Source of the DNA: Novosphingobium subterraneum
GTDB taxonomy: Bacteria > Pseudomonadota > Alphaproteobacteria > Sphingomonadales > Sphingomonadaceae
Assembly (NCBI RefSeq): GCF_000807925.1
Contig: NZ_JRVC01000002.1
Span: forward strand, 1 to 64,000
Reading direction: 5' to 3'
Length of the DNA: 64,000 nucleotides
Part shown: one piece after another, positions 46,218-55,385 of the stretch
Position numbering within the stretch: the first letter of the stretch is position 1
Layout of the letters: every line of letters starts with the position of its first letter
Position numbers and translations under genes: made by a program
Notes under the pieces: generated by a model
Databases searched by the model: none
What the model was told of the DNA's origin: nothing
What the model saw: the letters and a program-made list of their open reading frames with translations, nothing else

Positions 46218-46893
46218 CGCACAAGATCCATTGTCCGGGGTGGAAGGTGTGGGCACGAAACAGATCGGCCCGCCATGTGGCGATGCCCGGCGCATGGGCA
46301 TTCCAGCGCGGGCGTGGCGAAGGCGCGGGCGCAATCTCCCAGCGCATTCGCGCTGCGCCGAGATCGCGCCTGGCATCGAGCCGGACCAGCCATAACGGCA
46401 CGCCATGCTTTTCCGCCGCGAGGCTGAGGCGGCGCGACGCGGTGAAATCGAGGGCGCGAGGATTGCCTGCAATCTCGCCAATCACGAAAGCCATATCGTG
46501 GCAGCGCAAGCCCTCTTCCAGCGCGAAGAGGGCATCTTCGGGCGTGGCGGCGGCAACGTGGACAAGGCGATGGCGCAAGTCGGCCGCCAGACCGGGCAGG
46601 TAAGGCCTGCCGGAAAGACGCAGCGCCGCCTTGTCCTGCACCCACAGGAAGGGGCGGCGATCGTGCAGCTCTGCGGCGCGCTGCTGGCGCAAGGCATCGC
46701 GGGCCAGTGCCAGCGCCATTCCTGCCCCGCAGGCATCGCGGGCCCGCGCGAACAGTTCGACATGGGGGCAATCGAGGGCCAATCCCGGTGTCCAACGATG
46801 CGTCCGGTCCGACGCGCCGATACCGCGCACAAGGCCTGGAGCAAGAGTGCCGAGGGCTGCGACTGGATCGCGGATAGGGGCGTGTTCGATCAT
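46126..46893 (-). CDS. imuA: ImuA, RecA-like mutasome accessory protein
   Basis: ImuA is a RecA/SulA-like accessory factor of the ImuABC mutasome. The 255 residues keep a RecA-like core pattern (CGAGMALALARDALR, RPFLWVQD, LVHVAAATPEDALFALEEGLRC, GEIAGNPRALDFTASRRLSLAAEKHG) without a proper Walker A. ATG at 46893 with AAAGGA upstream and an exact SOS box 16 bases further upstream. The frame is open towards 47124 but that stretch is non-coding. imuB follows with a long overlap; dnaE2 does not follow, being in another operon 3.7 kb away. Confidence 0.92.
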   Translation of the reverse strand: MIEHAPIRDPVAALGTLAPGLVRGIGASDRTHRWTPGLALDCPHVELFARARDACGAGMALALARDALRQQRAAELHDRRPFLWVQDKAALRLSGRPYLPGLAADLRHRLVHVAAATPEDALFALEEGLRCHDMAFVIGEIAGNPRALDFTASRRLSLAAEKHGVPLWLVRLDARRDLGAARMRWEIAPAPSPRPRWNAHAPGIATWRADLFRAHTFHPGQWILCDDDALLVAEPFTPDHGDLVHESGDRSLATG

Positions 46894-46908
46894 GCGATTC
46901 GTTCCTTT

Positions 46909-46923
46909 GTTCTTATTATGTTC
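46909..46923. promoter_or_regulatory. SOS (LexA) box upstream of imuA-imuB
   Basis: GTTCTTATTATGTTC is an exact GTTC-N7-GTTC LexA operator, 16-30 bases upstream of the imuA start, within an AT-rich promoter-like stretch. A further GTTC lies four bases to its left, but at the wrong spacing to form a second box. Confidence 0.87.
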
Positions 46924-47054
46924 TATTTTGAGGAACGCACAATCCATGCATCCTTTCCCTTTTGTGCACAGCCTTGGGGAAAAACCTGGGGGGAACCTCA
47001 CCCGCCTCGTCCCGTTCATCAGGCAACTGCCGACAAGCAAAGGACATTCCAGCG

Positions 47055-47537
47055 ATGAAGTACGATCAGGGCAATCCCGAAGAGCTGCGCGAAAAATTCT
47101 GGAAGGCGATGTCGTCGTCGCCATATGTCATGCTCCAGCTCGACAACGATCCGGATTCGGCCGCGCCCATGACCGCGCAGCTCGACAAGGACGCCAACAG
47201 TGCGATCTGGTTCTTCACGAGCCGTGACAATCGCTTCGCCAAGATGGGCGGCGCCACCGCCACGTTCTCTTCAAAGGGACACGACGTGTTCGCCCGCTTC
47301 CACGGCATGCTGGTCGAGGAAACCGATCGCGCCGTACTGGAGAAGCACTGGAACAACTTTGTCGAGGCCTGGTTTCCCGGCGGGCCGGATTCGCCCAACC
47401 TGCTGTTCATGCGCATGAACCTGGGAGATGCATCGATCTGGGCTGGCGAAATGGGCCTGATCGGAACCGCAAAGATGGCGCTGGGCATGGACGTCACCAA
47501 CGACGTCAAGGGCGGCTACACCGACACCCAACTCTAA
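47055..47537 (+). CDS. Pyridoxamine-phosphate-oxidase-like (FMN-binding split barrel) stress protein
   Basis: The 160-residue protein of the general-stress-protein-26 type has LREKFWKAMSSSPYVMLQL, then AIWFFTSRDNRFAK, ATATFSSKGHDVFARFHG and LEKHWNNFVEAWFPGG. These are features of a split-barrel flavin- or heme-binding domain. Probable role: flavin-dependent redox or sensing in stress. Catalytic pyridoxamine oxidase activity is not implied. ATG at 47055 with AAAGGA upstream. A terminator follows. It diverges from imuA, but the SOS box is about 130 bases away. Confidence 0.88.
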   Translation: MKYDQGNPEELREKFWKAMSSSPYVMLQLDNDPDSAAPMTAQLDKDANSAIWFFTSRDNRFAKMGGATATFSSKGHDVFARFHGMLVEETDRAVLEKHWNNFVEAWFPGGPDSPNLLFMRMNLGDASIWAGEMGLIGTAKMALGMDVTNDVKGGYTDTQL

Positions 47538-47556
47538 GTCGTTCCATCGACAAAAC

Positions 47557-47590
47557 GAAAAGGGCCGCCCCGGAAGGAGCGGCCCTTGTC
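47557..47590. terminator. Bidirectional terminator
   Basis: Arms AAGGGCCGC and GCGGCCCTT enclose a GC-rich loop that can pair further. A-rich sequence precedes and TTGTCATTT follows. It separates the convergent FMN-binding protein gene and the permease gene. Confidence 0.85.
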
Positions 47591-47609
47591 ATTTGCTCGA
47601 AGCAAAGGA

Positions 47610-49130
47610 TCAGTCGATCGGCGGCACCGGCTGCGGCGGTGCGTCAGCGTCAGCTTCGTGCACTTCGACCGAACCGCGGCCCACGTGGCTGCGGCTGCGG
47701 CTGTAAGCATAATAGACCACCAGCCCGACCGCAGCCCAGATTACGAACAGCAGCTGGCTCTTCGCGTCGAGCTTGTAAAACAGGTAAAGGCAACCTGCGA
47801 ACGCCAGCGGCGAAGTCAGGTAGATCGCCGGAGTACGGAACGGCCGATGACGGCCCGGTTCGCGGCGACGGATCACTAGAACCGCGATGGACACGGCGGC
47901 AAAGGCGAACAGCGTGCCCGAGTTCGAAATGTTGGCGAGCAGCCCGACCGGGAAGAACGCCGCGAACAGCGCCACGAAAACGCCAGTAATGATCGTGATC
48001 ACGTGTGGCGTGTTGTAACGCGGATGAATCTTCGAGAACGAAGCAGGCAGCAGACCGTCGCGGCTCATCACGAAGAAGATGCGGGTCTGGCCGAACATCA
48101 TCATCAGGATGACCGACGGCAAGGCAAGACCAGCGGCAAGGCCAATCAGGTTGCCGATCTGAGGCCAACCGATTTCACGCAGCGTCCATGCCAGCGCTTC
48201 CTTCGAGCAGACGACAGCCTGATCGCCCATGGCCATGCACTGCGCAGCAAGTTCCCGGCTCCCCGGCTCCATACCAAGACCGTTGGCGTCAAGCACAGGC
48301 TGTGCGCCGACCGAACCGATCACGCCCGCTGCAACCAGCAAGTAGAACACGGTGCAGATTGCAAGGCTACCGATCAGGCCGATCGGCATGTTGCGTTGCG
48401 GGTTCTTCGTCTCCTCCGCCGCTGTCGAGACAGCGTCGAAGCCAACGTAGGCGAAAAAGATCGAGGCCGCAGCCGCGCCGATCCCACTGAAGCCGAGCGG
48501 TGCGAAGGGCTCGAAGTTTTCCATCTTCATCACAGGCACGGCCAGAATGATGAACAGGGTGAGCGCCGAAACCTTGATCGCCACCAGCACCGCGTTGACC
48601 GAGGCGCTTTCCTTGGTGCCGATCACCAGCAGCCAGGTGACGAGCCCGGCAATCAGCATCGCGGGAAGGTTCACCACGCCGCCATCATAGGGCCCGCGCA
48701 CCAGAAGGTCAGGTATGTCTATGCTGAAGGCGTTCTCGATCAGCCCGACGACATAGCCAGACCAGCCCACGCTGACCGCACCTGCCGCCACGGCATACTC
48801 GAGAATAAGTGCCCAACCTACCATCCACGCGATAAGTTCACCCATCACGGCGTAGCTGTAAGTGTAGGCAGAGCCCGAAACCGGGACCATCGACGCCATC
48901 TCGGCGTAACACAATGCCGCTACGGCGCAGACGAAGCCGGCGATGATGAAGCTGATCATCATCCCGGGGCCAGCCTTCTGCGCGGCCTCGGCCGTCAGCA
49001 CGAAGATCCCGGTGCCGATGACAGCACCAACGCCGAGCATGGTAAGCTGGAAGGCTCCCAGCGAGCGATGCAACGATTTCTTTTCAGCAGTTGCTAGAAT
49101 GGCGTCGAGCGGTTTGACGCGACCGAACAT
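47610..49130 (-). CDS. APC-family amino acid permease
   Basis: A 506-residue inner-membrane transporter of the amino acid/polyamine/organocation superfamily, cationic amino acid transporter-like branch. The helix 1 signature is [24 protein letters not shown]. Later motifs are [47 protein letters not shown] and [17 protein letters not shown]. Around twelve to fourteen helices are predicted. A loop with two cysteines ([14 protein letters not shown]) could form a disulfide outside the membrane. The substrate cannot be told from sequence. Start ATG at 49130; the frame extends to 49166. Confidence 0.9.
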   Translation of the reverse strand: MFGRVKPLDAILATAEKKSLHRSLGAFQLTMLGVGAVIGTGIFVLTAEAAQKAGPGMMISFIIAGFVCAVAALCYAEMASMVPVSGSAYTYSYAVMGELIAWMVGWALILEYAVAAGAVSVGWSGYVVGLIENAFSIDIPDLLVRGPYDGGVVNLPAMLIAGLVTWLLVIGTKESASVNAVLVAIKVSALTLFIILAVPVMKMENFEPFAPLGFSGIGAAAASIFFAYVGFDAVSTAAEETKNPQRNMPIGLIGSLAICTVFYLLVAAGVIGSVGAQPVLDANGLGMEPGSRELAAQCMAMGDQAVVCSKEALAWTLREIGWPQIGNLIGLAAGLALPSVILMMMFGQTRIFFVMSRDGLLPASFSKIHPRYNTPHVITIITGVFVALFAAFFPVGLLANISNSGTLFAFAAVSIAVLVIRRREPGRHRPFRTPAIYLTSPLAFAGCLYLFYKLDAKSQLLFVIWAAVGLVVYYAYSRSRSHVGRGSVEVHEADADAPPQPVPPID

Positions 49131-49335
49131 GAAATTCTCCCGCCTTGGTCCGGCACCTGAAACCAAAACGGTTGCGCCGGAAACCAGGTTATGGCGCGCA
49201 ACGCTAGCGGGAACGTCCTTTCGCGCAAGCCATTTTTCCCCAGACTTGCATCAAATATGTGCCACACATCGGGCCACCTTGCGGGTTTTCGACAAGCAAG
49301 TAGAAGCATCTGCCCGCTTCAGAGGATGCGCAACG

Positions 49336-50205
49336 ATGTCCACGACCTTCCAGCTCGACACCGCCACCAGCCGCGCGAACCCTACGCCCGCGCCGATGAA
49401 GCGGCTGACGATCCCGGCGATCCGCCAGCGCAAGAAGGATGGCGTGACGAAGGAACCGGTCGTCATGCTCACCGCCTATACCGCGCGGCAGGCGCAGCTG
49501 CTCGACGCTCATTGCGACCTGCTGCTGGTGGGGGATTCGCTGGGCCAGGTGATCTATGGCCTGCCCTCCTCGGTGCCGGTCACGCTCGACATGATGGCCG
49601 CCCACGGCGCAGCGGTGGTGCGCGGATCCTACCATGCCGCTGTCGTGGTCGACATGCCGTTCGGTTCCTACGAAGCCTCGCCGCAGCAGGCATTCGAAAG
49701 CGCCTCAAGGCTCCTCAAGGAGACCGGTTGTGCCGCGGTCAAGCTCGAGGGCGGGGAAGCCATGGCCGAAACCGTCGCCTTCCTGACCAGACGCGGCATC
49801 CCGGTGATGGGTCACGTTGGCCTGACCCCGCAGGCGGTCAACGTGCTCGGCGGCTACAACGCGCGTGGTCGCAGCGAAGCCGAAGCCGCCAAGATCGTCG
49901 GCGATGCGCAGGCGCTGGCCGAAGCCGGCGCCTTTGCCATCGTGATCGAGGGCGTGGTCGAACCCATCGCCATCGCCATCACGCAGGCCGTGCCCTGCCC
50001 CACCATCGGCATCGGCGCATCGGCGCAGTGTGACGGACAGGTGCTGGTGACCGAGGACATGCTCGGCATGTTCGAGCGGGTGCCGCGCTTCGTGAAGATC
50101 TACGAGAATATCGCCGAGACCATCTCCGGCGCAGCCGCCCGCTATGCTGCCGAAGTGCGCTCTCGCGCGTTCCCCGGTATTGAACAGACCTATCAGCCGA
50201 AGTAA
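49336..50205 (+). CDS. panB: 3-methyl-2-oxobutanoate hydroxymethyltransferase (PanB)
   Basis: The first committed enzyme of pantothenate (coenzyme A) synthesis, adding a hydroxymethyl group from methylene-tetrahydrofolate to alpha-ketoisovalerate. The 289 residues show [46 protein letters not shown] and [16 protein letters not shown], with [15 protein letters not shown], the full decameric TIM-barrel set. ATG at 49336 preceded by GAGG. No panC or panD is adjacent. The TerC-like gene follows after 32 bases and may share the transcript. Confidence 0.96.
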   Translation: MSTTFQLDTATSRANPTPAPMKRLTIPAIRQRKKDGVTKEPVVMLTAYTARQAQLLDAHCDLLLVGDSLGQVIYGLPSSVPVTLDMMAAHGAAVVRGSYHAAVVVDMPFGSYEASPQQAFESASRLLKETGCAAVKLEGGEAMAETVAFLTRRGIPVMGHVGLTPQAVNVLGGYNARGRSEAEAAKIVGDAQALAEAGAFAIVIEGVVEPIAIAITQAVPCPTIGIGASAQCDGQVLVTEDMLGMFERVPRFVKIYENIAETISGAAARYAAEVRSRAFPGIEQTYQPK

Positions 50206-50237
50206 CGCGCCGCGACACGCCAACAAGGGAATTCCGC

Positions 50238-51305
50238 TTGCTCCGCTTCTACAAGGGTTCGATCCTTTTCACGCTGGTCTGCCTGGCATTGGCCGTCGCC
50301 TATGGCTGGATGCAGACCGGCACCGCCAGTGGCACCATGTCCCTGCTATGGATCGTGTTCGTCCTTTCCATCCTCGAAATCTCGCTGTCGTTCGACAACG
50401 CGGTGGTCAACGCGGCCGTGCTCGAGGAAATGGACGAAATCTGGCAGAAGCGCTTCCTGACCTGGGGCATGATCATCGCCGTGTTCGGCATGCGCATCGT
50501 ATTTCCGCTGGCCATCGTGGCGATTGCAGCGGGATTGGGGCCGGTAGAGGCCTTGAACCTCTCCCTGAACGATCCCAAGCGCTATGAAGAGATCGTCAGC
50601 AGCGCGCACGTTGGCATTGCCGGTTTTGGCGGCGCGTTCCTTGCAATGGTTGGCCTGAGCTTCTTCTTCGATGGCGAAAAGGAAGTGCACTGGATCCGCT
50701 GGGTCGAGGAAAAGCTCGCCGTCGTCTCCAACGTCAAGGCTGCCGAGATCGCGCTGCTGCTGCTCGGAATTTATGGCATCTCCCTGATGCTGCCTGAAGC
50801 CGAAGCCCTGACATTCATCGTCTCGGGCGTGCTTGGCCTGGTGACTTTCATCGCCGTCGAGGCGCTGGGCACCATCCTCGAGATGCGCGACGAGGCACAA
50901 AAGGCCGCAGGCGTGGTGGTGCGCTCGGGCGTTGGCGGTTTCCTCTACCTCAACGTGCTTGACGCATCATTCAGTTTCGACGGCGTGATCGGCGCATTCG
51001 CCCTGTCCAACAACATGGTCATCATCGCGCTCGGCCTGTCGATCGGCGCAATGTTCGTCCGTTCGATGACGATCATGCTGGTAAAGAAGGGCACCCTCTC
51101 GGAATACCGCTACCTCGAGCATGGCGCGTTCTGGGCGATCATCGCGCTCGGAGCGATCATGCTGCTGTCCGCGAAGTTCCATATTCCCGAAACGATCACC
51201 GGCCTGATCGGCGCAGCCCTTATCGGACTGTCGCTGTGGTGGTCGGTCCGCCACAAGCGCAAGTACCCGGACAGCGAGATCGACGCCGCCATCCGGGCAG
51301 ACTGA
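50238..51305 (+). CDS. TerC/DUF475-family integral membrane protein
   Basis: A 355-residue polytopic protein of the DUF475 branch of the TerC superfamily. The hallmark aspartate-containing helices are ILEISLSFDNAVVNA and LDASFSFDGVIGAFA, with GMRIVFPLAIV between them and a C-terminal helix set ending in a basic tail. Related proteins act in tellurite resistance or metal (manganese/calcium) export; the ion here is unknown. TTG start at 50238 with AAGGGA upstream. The gene ends four bases before the stop of the convergent racemase gene. Confidence 0.88.
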   Translation: MLRFYKGSILFTLVCLALAVAYGWMQTGTASGTMSLLWIVFVLSILEISLSFDNAVVNAAVLEEMDEIWQKRFLTWGMIIAVFGMRIVFPLAIVAIAAGLGPVEALNLSLNDPKRYEEIVSSAHVGIAGFGGAFLAMVGLSFFFDGEKEVHWIRWVEEKLAVVSNVKAAEIALLLLGIYGISLMLPEAEALTFIVSGVLGLVTFIAVEALGTILEMRDEAQKAAGVVVRSGVGGFLYLNVLDASFSFDGVIGAFALSNNMVIIALGLSIGAMFVRSMTIMLVKKGTLSEYRYLEHGAFWAIIALGAIMLLSAKFHIPETITGLIGAALIGLSLWWSVRHKRKYPDSEIDAAIRAD

Positions 51306-51309
51306 CCTC

Positions 51310-52371
51310 TCAGCCCCGCCCGGCCAGTGAGGGCTTGGGCGCGGGCGTACCGAGGAAACGCGGCGCCGGCGCAGGCATGACCATCCCCTCGTCTTCGACG
51401 AACGTCTCGCGCGCGGTGTTGTGGGGATGCTTTGGAGCCTCGCGCAAGCTGAGAACCGGAGCGAAGCAGATGTCGGTGCCATCCATGATCGCCCACCATT
51501 CGTCTCGCGTCTTGGTCAGGAACAACGCGGCAAGTCGCGCCTTCAGGTCCGGCCAGACGCGCGGGTCCATCTGCGGGGCAAAAGCGGGATCGTCCTTCAG
51601 GCCGGTCTTTTCCAGCAGCAGGGCATAGAACTGTGGCTCGATCGAACCGATCGAGATCCACTTGCCGTCGCTCGTTTCATAGGTGTCATAGAAGTGCGCG
51701 CCGCCATCCAGCAGGTTGACGCCGCGCTCGTCTTTCCACCGGCCAAGCCCCAGGAAAGTATAGGTCATGGCCGAAAGGATCGCCGCGCCATCCACCATGG
51801 CGCAATCCACCACTTGCCCCTTGCCAGTGCGCTGCGCCGAGAACACGGCGGCCATCACACCGAACGCCATCAGCATGCCACCCCCGCCGAAGTCTCCGAC
51901 AAGGTTGACGGGGAACTGCGGCTTTCCGCCCGCCTGACCGAAGCTGTGAAGTGCGCCCGCCAGCGCGATATAATTGATGTCATGCCCGGCAAGCGGAGCC
52001 ATCGGCCCGTCCTGCCCCCACCCGGTCATGCGCCCGTAGACCAGCCTGGGATTGTCGGTGAGCAACACATCCGGTCCCAGGCCAAGCCGCTCCATCACGC
52101 CGGGGCGATAGCCTTCGACTATGGCATCGGCGTCCTTCGCCATTTCGCGGATCCGGGCGATCGCGACGGGGTCCTTGAGGTCAAGCTCGATCCGTTCGCG
52201 ATTGCGGTTCAGGATATCGCGGTTTCCGCTGTCCCCAACACGGTCACCCTTTGCCGGTCGGTCGATGCGGATGACGCGCGCCCCATGGTCCGCCAGCATC
52301 ATGCAGGCAAACGGTCCGGGGCCGATCCCTGCGAATTCGAGTACCGTCAGCCCTTCGAGCGCCCCTGCCAT
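51310..52371 (-). CDS. Alpha-methylacyl-CoA racemase (CaiB/BaiF family)
   Basis: The 353-residue class III CoA-transferase-fold protein matches alpha-methylacyl-CoA racemases. It opens LEGLTVLEFAGIGPGPFACMMLAD; the catalytic pair is expected in GHDINYIALAG (His) and NLVGDFGGGGML (Asp); it also has GQVVDCAMVDGAA. The enzyme epimerises 2-methyl branched acyl-CoAs for beta-oxidation of branched or steroid side chains. Start ATG at 52371 with GGAG upstream. An imperfect 18-base dyad lies 15-32 bases upstream of the start. Confidence 0.92.
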   Translation of the reverse strand: MAGALEGLTVLEFAGIGPGPFACMMLADHGARVIRIDRPAKGDRVGDSGNRDILNRNRERIELDLKDPVAIARIREMAKDADAIVEGYRPGVMERLGLGPDVLLTDNPRLVYGRMTGWGQDGPMAPLAGHDINYIALAGALHSFGQAGGKPQFPVNLVGDFGGGGMLMAFGVMAAVFSAQRTGKGQVVDCAMVDGAAILSAMTYTFLGLGRWKDERGVNLLDGGAHFYDTYETSDGKWISIGSIEPQFYALLLEKTGLKDDPAFAPQMDPRVWPDLKARLAALFLTKTRDEWWAIMDGTDICFAPVLSLREAPKHPHNTARETFVEDEGMVMPAPAPRFLGTPAPKPSLAGRG

Positions 52372-52385
52372 GATCCGTCTCCGCA

Positions 52386-52403
52386 TTTAATCGTTCGATT
52401 GAA
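52386..52403. promoter_or_regulatory. Dyad upstream of the racemase gene (candidate operator)
   Basis: TTTAATCGTTCGATTGAA has arms TTTAATCG and CGATTGAA matching at seven of eight positions around TT. It lies 15-32 bases before the start of the racemase gene, where a TetR- or GntR-type repressor could block transcription. Confidence 0.35.
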
Positions 52404-52426
52404 TTCGGATTAAGGTCATGGCGCTC

Positions 52427-52443
52427 CTCTGTCGAGGACAGAG
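52427..52443 (-). terminator. Short hairpin after the TPR gene
   Basis: Arms CTCTGTC and GACAGAG around GAG lie immediately after the stop of the TPR protein gene on the minus strand. No clear T-tract follows, so terminator function is only possible. Confidence 0.35.
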
Positions 52444-52444
52444 T

Positions 52445-54040
52445 TCATGACAGATTGCGCAATGCTCGCTGCTGCAGGATGCCCTCGATCGCGTCCTGCC
52501 CGGAATTGGCACCCAATGCAGCGCGTCCCGCAGACAGCAGCTTCAGGGCCTGCGGACTGCCAGGGTTCTGCCGCAAGTAGCGGGCGAGAACGCCGTTTGC
52601 TTCCACGGGCTTACCAATTGCACGCAAGGCGTAGTCTATTCTCTGCAGTGTCGGCAGGTTGAAGCGAATGACCGCTGCCCGACCGTACTGGTCAAGCGCC
52701 CCGGCTTGATCCCCAGCCATGAGCCGGGCATCGCCTGCCAGCAGCCACGCCTCAGCTCCGCCGGGATTGGCAAGCCGGAGACGGTCCGCAACCGACACAG
52801 CCTGACCAGCATTGCCGCTCGCGATCAGTCCGCGGATGTAGGGCACGGCGTTCGCCGCAAAGTTTGGCGCATCGCCATACGCCAACGCGAGCACAGGCAA
52901 TGGCTGATCTGCGGAAATAACCGTCGCAGTGCGTTGGCCAGTTGCTTTCGATCGTTCCCGGTAGGACGCGGCGGCGAGCTTGTTCCCAAGACCCGCCTCG
53001 GCATCGCCGGCGAGCACCAGCAGATAAGGCGTGGCAAAGTTCTGCTTCGCCCAGGCAGACGCAATCTCGCTCGCCTGCTGATGAAGGCCCTGTCGTTCCA
53101 GAGCCCGCACCAACAGCATTCGCGCCTGCAGGTTATCGGGCTGCACGCGCAGCAGCCGGTCGAAATGGCCGACGGCAAGGTTGGCGTTGCCGGCGCGATA
53201 TTCGAGAATGCCGTTGAGCAGCATAGCCGCAGGCATGTCGCGCAAGGCAGTGCCAGTCTGCAGCAGGATCTTGCGGGCCAGATCGGTCTGCCCTGCCCTA
53301 GCCGCCAGGACCGCCTGAAGATAGAGCGCGCGGACGTTGCCGGGATCGACCTTGGCCAGCTTGCGGCAGACGACCAGCATGGCTCGGTATTGCCCCATGT
53401 CGCCAAGCGTTGCAGCATATTCGCCCAGCAGCCCCACGTCATCGGGCGCAGCGCGAAGCCCTGCCTCGAACCAGGGCAATGCAGCCTGCAGGCCAAACTG
53501 TTCGCGTATCAGCAACCCCCGCAATTCAAGCGCGCGTGGGTCTTGGGGCGCCAACTCTACCGCACGCTCTGCCGCCTCGATCGCCTGGGCCTGCTCGCCG
53601 CCGCTGAAACGCAGCCGTGCAATGTCGACCCACAACGAAGCATTGTCCGGCGAGAGGCGATAGGACTGGTCCAGCGCCTGCCCGGCCGCTGCCAGCCGGC
53701 CGTCCATTAGCTCGATGCGTCCGCGCAGTTGCCAGCCATGCGCAGCGCTTTCGGCCCGGAAGTCACCGCCGTAAAGCACCTTGCGCGCCTCGCGCCGGTC
53801 CCCTTGCAGGAGCAGTGCCTCGCCGAGTTCCGCCCGCACGTCATCGGGGGACGCTCCCTGCCGCATCGCCGCCCGCAACGGTGCCTCGGCTGCGATGCCG
53901 TCGCGCTTCGCGATGGCATCGCGCGCCTTGGCGAGCAGGTCCGCTGGCACGTCGCCCCGCACCGGTCCGCCAAGGACCAATGCAATCAGCGCGGCCGCGG
54001 TGAATCTAGTTATGGAGATCGTACTGCTTGAGCAGGTCAT
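52445..54040 (-). CDS. Exported TPR protein of the prsK/prsR locus (PrsT-like)
   Basis: The 531-residue protein has a signal peptide (hydrophobic ALIALVLGG, cleavage near VRG) and then nine to twelve tetratricopeptide-type repeats, for example YRLSPDNASLWVDIARLRFSG and AVELAPQDPRALELRGLLI. It is shorter than the roughly 900-residue PrsT proteins of PEP-CTERM systems but sits in the same neighbourhood, downstream of prsK-prsR. The likely role is assembly or surface export of polysaccharide. Start ATG at 54040 overlaps the prsR end by 35 bases. Confidence 0.85.
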   Translation of the reverse strand: MTCSSSTISITRFTAAALIALVLGGPVRGDVPADLLAKARDAIAKRDGIAAEAPLRAAMRQGASPDDVRAELGEALLLQGDRREARKVLYGGDFRAESAAHGWQLRGRIELMDGRLAAAGQALDQSYRLSPDNASLWVDIARLRFSGGEQAQAIEAAERAVELAPQDPRALELRGLLIREQFGLQAALPWFEAGLRAAPDDVGLLGEYAATLGDMGQYRAMLVVCRKLAKVDPGNVRALYLQAVLAARAGQTDLARKILLQTGTALRDMPAAMLLNGILEYRAGNANLAVGHFDRLLRVQPDNLQARMLLVRALERQGLHQQASEIASAWAKQNFATPYLLVLAGDAEAGLGNKLAAASYRERSKATGQRTATVISADQPLPVLALAYGDAPNFAANAVPYIRGLIASGNAGQAVSVADRLRLANPGGAEAWLLAGDARLMAGDQAGALDQYGRAAVIRFNLPTLQRIDYALRAIGKPVEANGVLARYLRQNPGSPQALKLLSAGRAALGANSGQDAIEGILQQRALRNLS

Positions 54041-55385
54041 AAAGCGTGGGCCTGCTGATGCCGAGCAGCCGCGCGGTGCTGGAGATGTTGCCCTCGCTTC
54101 GCGCAAGGGCATGGCGAATGACCTTGCGATCGGTCACTTCACGCGCAGTCTTGAGATTGAGAGGCGAGGCCTCCGGCGACTCGCCCGTCGGCAGATCGAG
54201 GTCGGCCGCAGAGACGAGCTTCCCGTCGGCCATGATCACCGCGCGCTTTACCCGGTTCTCAAGCTCGCGCACGTTACCCGGCCAGTTCCACCCATCGATG
54301 GCGGCCAGCGCATCGGGCGCGAAGCCCTTGACCGAAGGATTCATCTCCTTGGCAAAGCGCAGCAGGAATGACTTGGCGAGAAGCGTCGCATCGCCCGGAC
54401 GCTCGGCCAGCCCCGGAATGCGCACCACGATCTCGGCCAGGCGATAGTAAAGGTCCTCGCGGAAGCGGCCGTCAGCGATCATTGCCTCGAGGTTCTGGTG
54501 CGTTGCGCAGACGATGCGCGTGTCGACCTCGATCGAACGTCGCCCACCGATCCGCTCGATGGTTCGCTCCTGCAGGAAGCGAAGCAGCTTCACCTGCAAC
54601 TGCAGCGGGATGTCGCCGACCTCGTCGAGGAACAGCGTGCCGCCGCTCGCCATTTCGATCTTGCCCTCGGTCGTCTTTACCGCGCCGGTGAACGCACCCT
54701 TTTCATGCCCGAACAGTTCGCTTTCCAGCAGGTTTTCGGGGATGGCCGCGCAATTGATCGCGACGAATGCGCCCTGTGCCCGGCCCGAGCAATCGTGCAG
54801 ACCGCGTGCAAGAAGCTCCTTGCCGGTACCGCTGGCTCCCAGCAGCATGACCGAGACATTGGTGTTGGCCACGCGCTCGATCGTACGCGCCACCTTGATC
54901 ATCTCCGGTGCAGCCGTGATCATGCGACCAAGCACCTTGTTGTCCGACGAGGCCCGCGTCGCCAGGACACGGTTTTCCGCTTCGATCTGGGACAAATGCA
55001 GTGCGCGCCGCACGATTAGGCCCAGCGCGTCGATGTCCACTGGCTTCTGGTAGAAATCGTAGGCGCCCTTCTCGATCGCCTTCAGGGCCGATTCCCGCGC
55101 ACCGTGCCCGCTGGCGACAATCACCTTGGTCTGGGGACGCAGCGCCATGATCTCGTCAAGCACGGCAAACCCCTCGGTCGTTCCATCCGGATCGGGCGGA
55201 AGGCCGAGATCGAGGGTCACGACAGCGGGCTCTTCCGACCTAAGCAGCGTCAACGCCGTTGCCCGGTCGCCGGCGATGACGACCTCGAAGTCCTCGTAGG
55301 CCCATTTGAGCTGAGCCTGCAGACCCGGATCGTCCTCGACGATCAGCAGCACCGGCCGCTGTCCGGACTTTGCGTCACTCATCAT
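54006..55385 (-). CDS. prsR: PEP-CTERM-box response regulator PrsR (sigma-54 type)
   Basis: The 459-residue response regulator has a receiver with phospho-Asp59 (VVTLDLGLP), an AAA+ domain with GASGTGKE, an intact sigma-54-binding GAFTGA loop and GGTLFLDEVGD, and a Fis-type helix-turn-helix (SEGNISSTARLLGISRPTLYDLL). In PEP-CTERM/exosortase genomes this family pairs with PrsK and activates surface-polysaccharide and PEP-CTERM genes through sigma-54 promoters. The ATG overlaps the prsK stop (ATGATGA). Confidence 0.93.
   Translation of the reverse strand: MMSDAKSGQRPVLLIVEDDPGLQAQLKWAYEDFEVVIAGDRATALTLLRSEEPAVVTLDLGLPPDPDGTTEGFAVLDEIMALRPQTKVIVASGHGARESALKAIEKGAYDFYQKPVDIDALGLIVRRALHLSQIEAENRVLATRASSDNKVLGRMITAAPEMIKVARTIERVANTNVSVMLLGASGTGKELLARGLHDCSGRAQGAFVAINCAAIPENLLESELFGHEKGAFTGAVKTTEGKIEMASGGTLFLDEVGDIPLQLQVKLLRFLQERTIERIGGRRSIEVDTRIVCATHQNLEAMIADGRFREDLYYRLAEIVVRIPGLAERPGDATLLAKSFLLRFAKEMNPSVKGFAPDALAAIDGWNWPGNVRELENRVKRAVIMADGKLVSAADLDLPTGESPEASPLNLKTAREVTDRKVIRHALARSEGNISSTARLLGISRPTLYDLLKQYDLHN

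Noticed and set aside
47610-49130. Long plus-strand open frame opposite the amino acid permease
   Set aside because: The minus strand has unmistakable APC transporter motifs; the plus-strand translation is His/Arg/Asp-rich shadow sequence.
54498-55019. Plus-strand open frames opposite prsR and prsK
   Set aside because: They lie entirely within convincing minus-strand genes and show no domain features.
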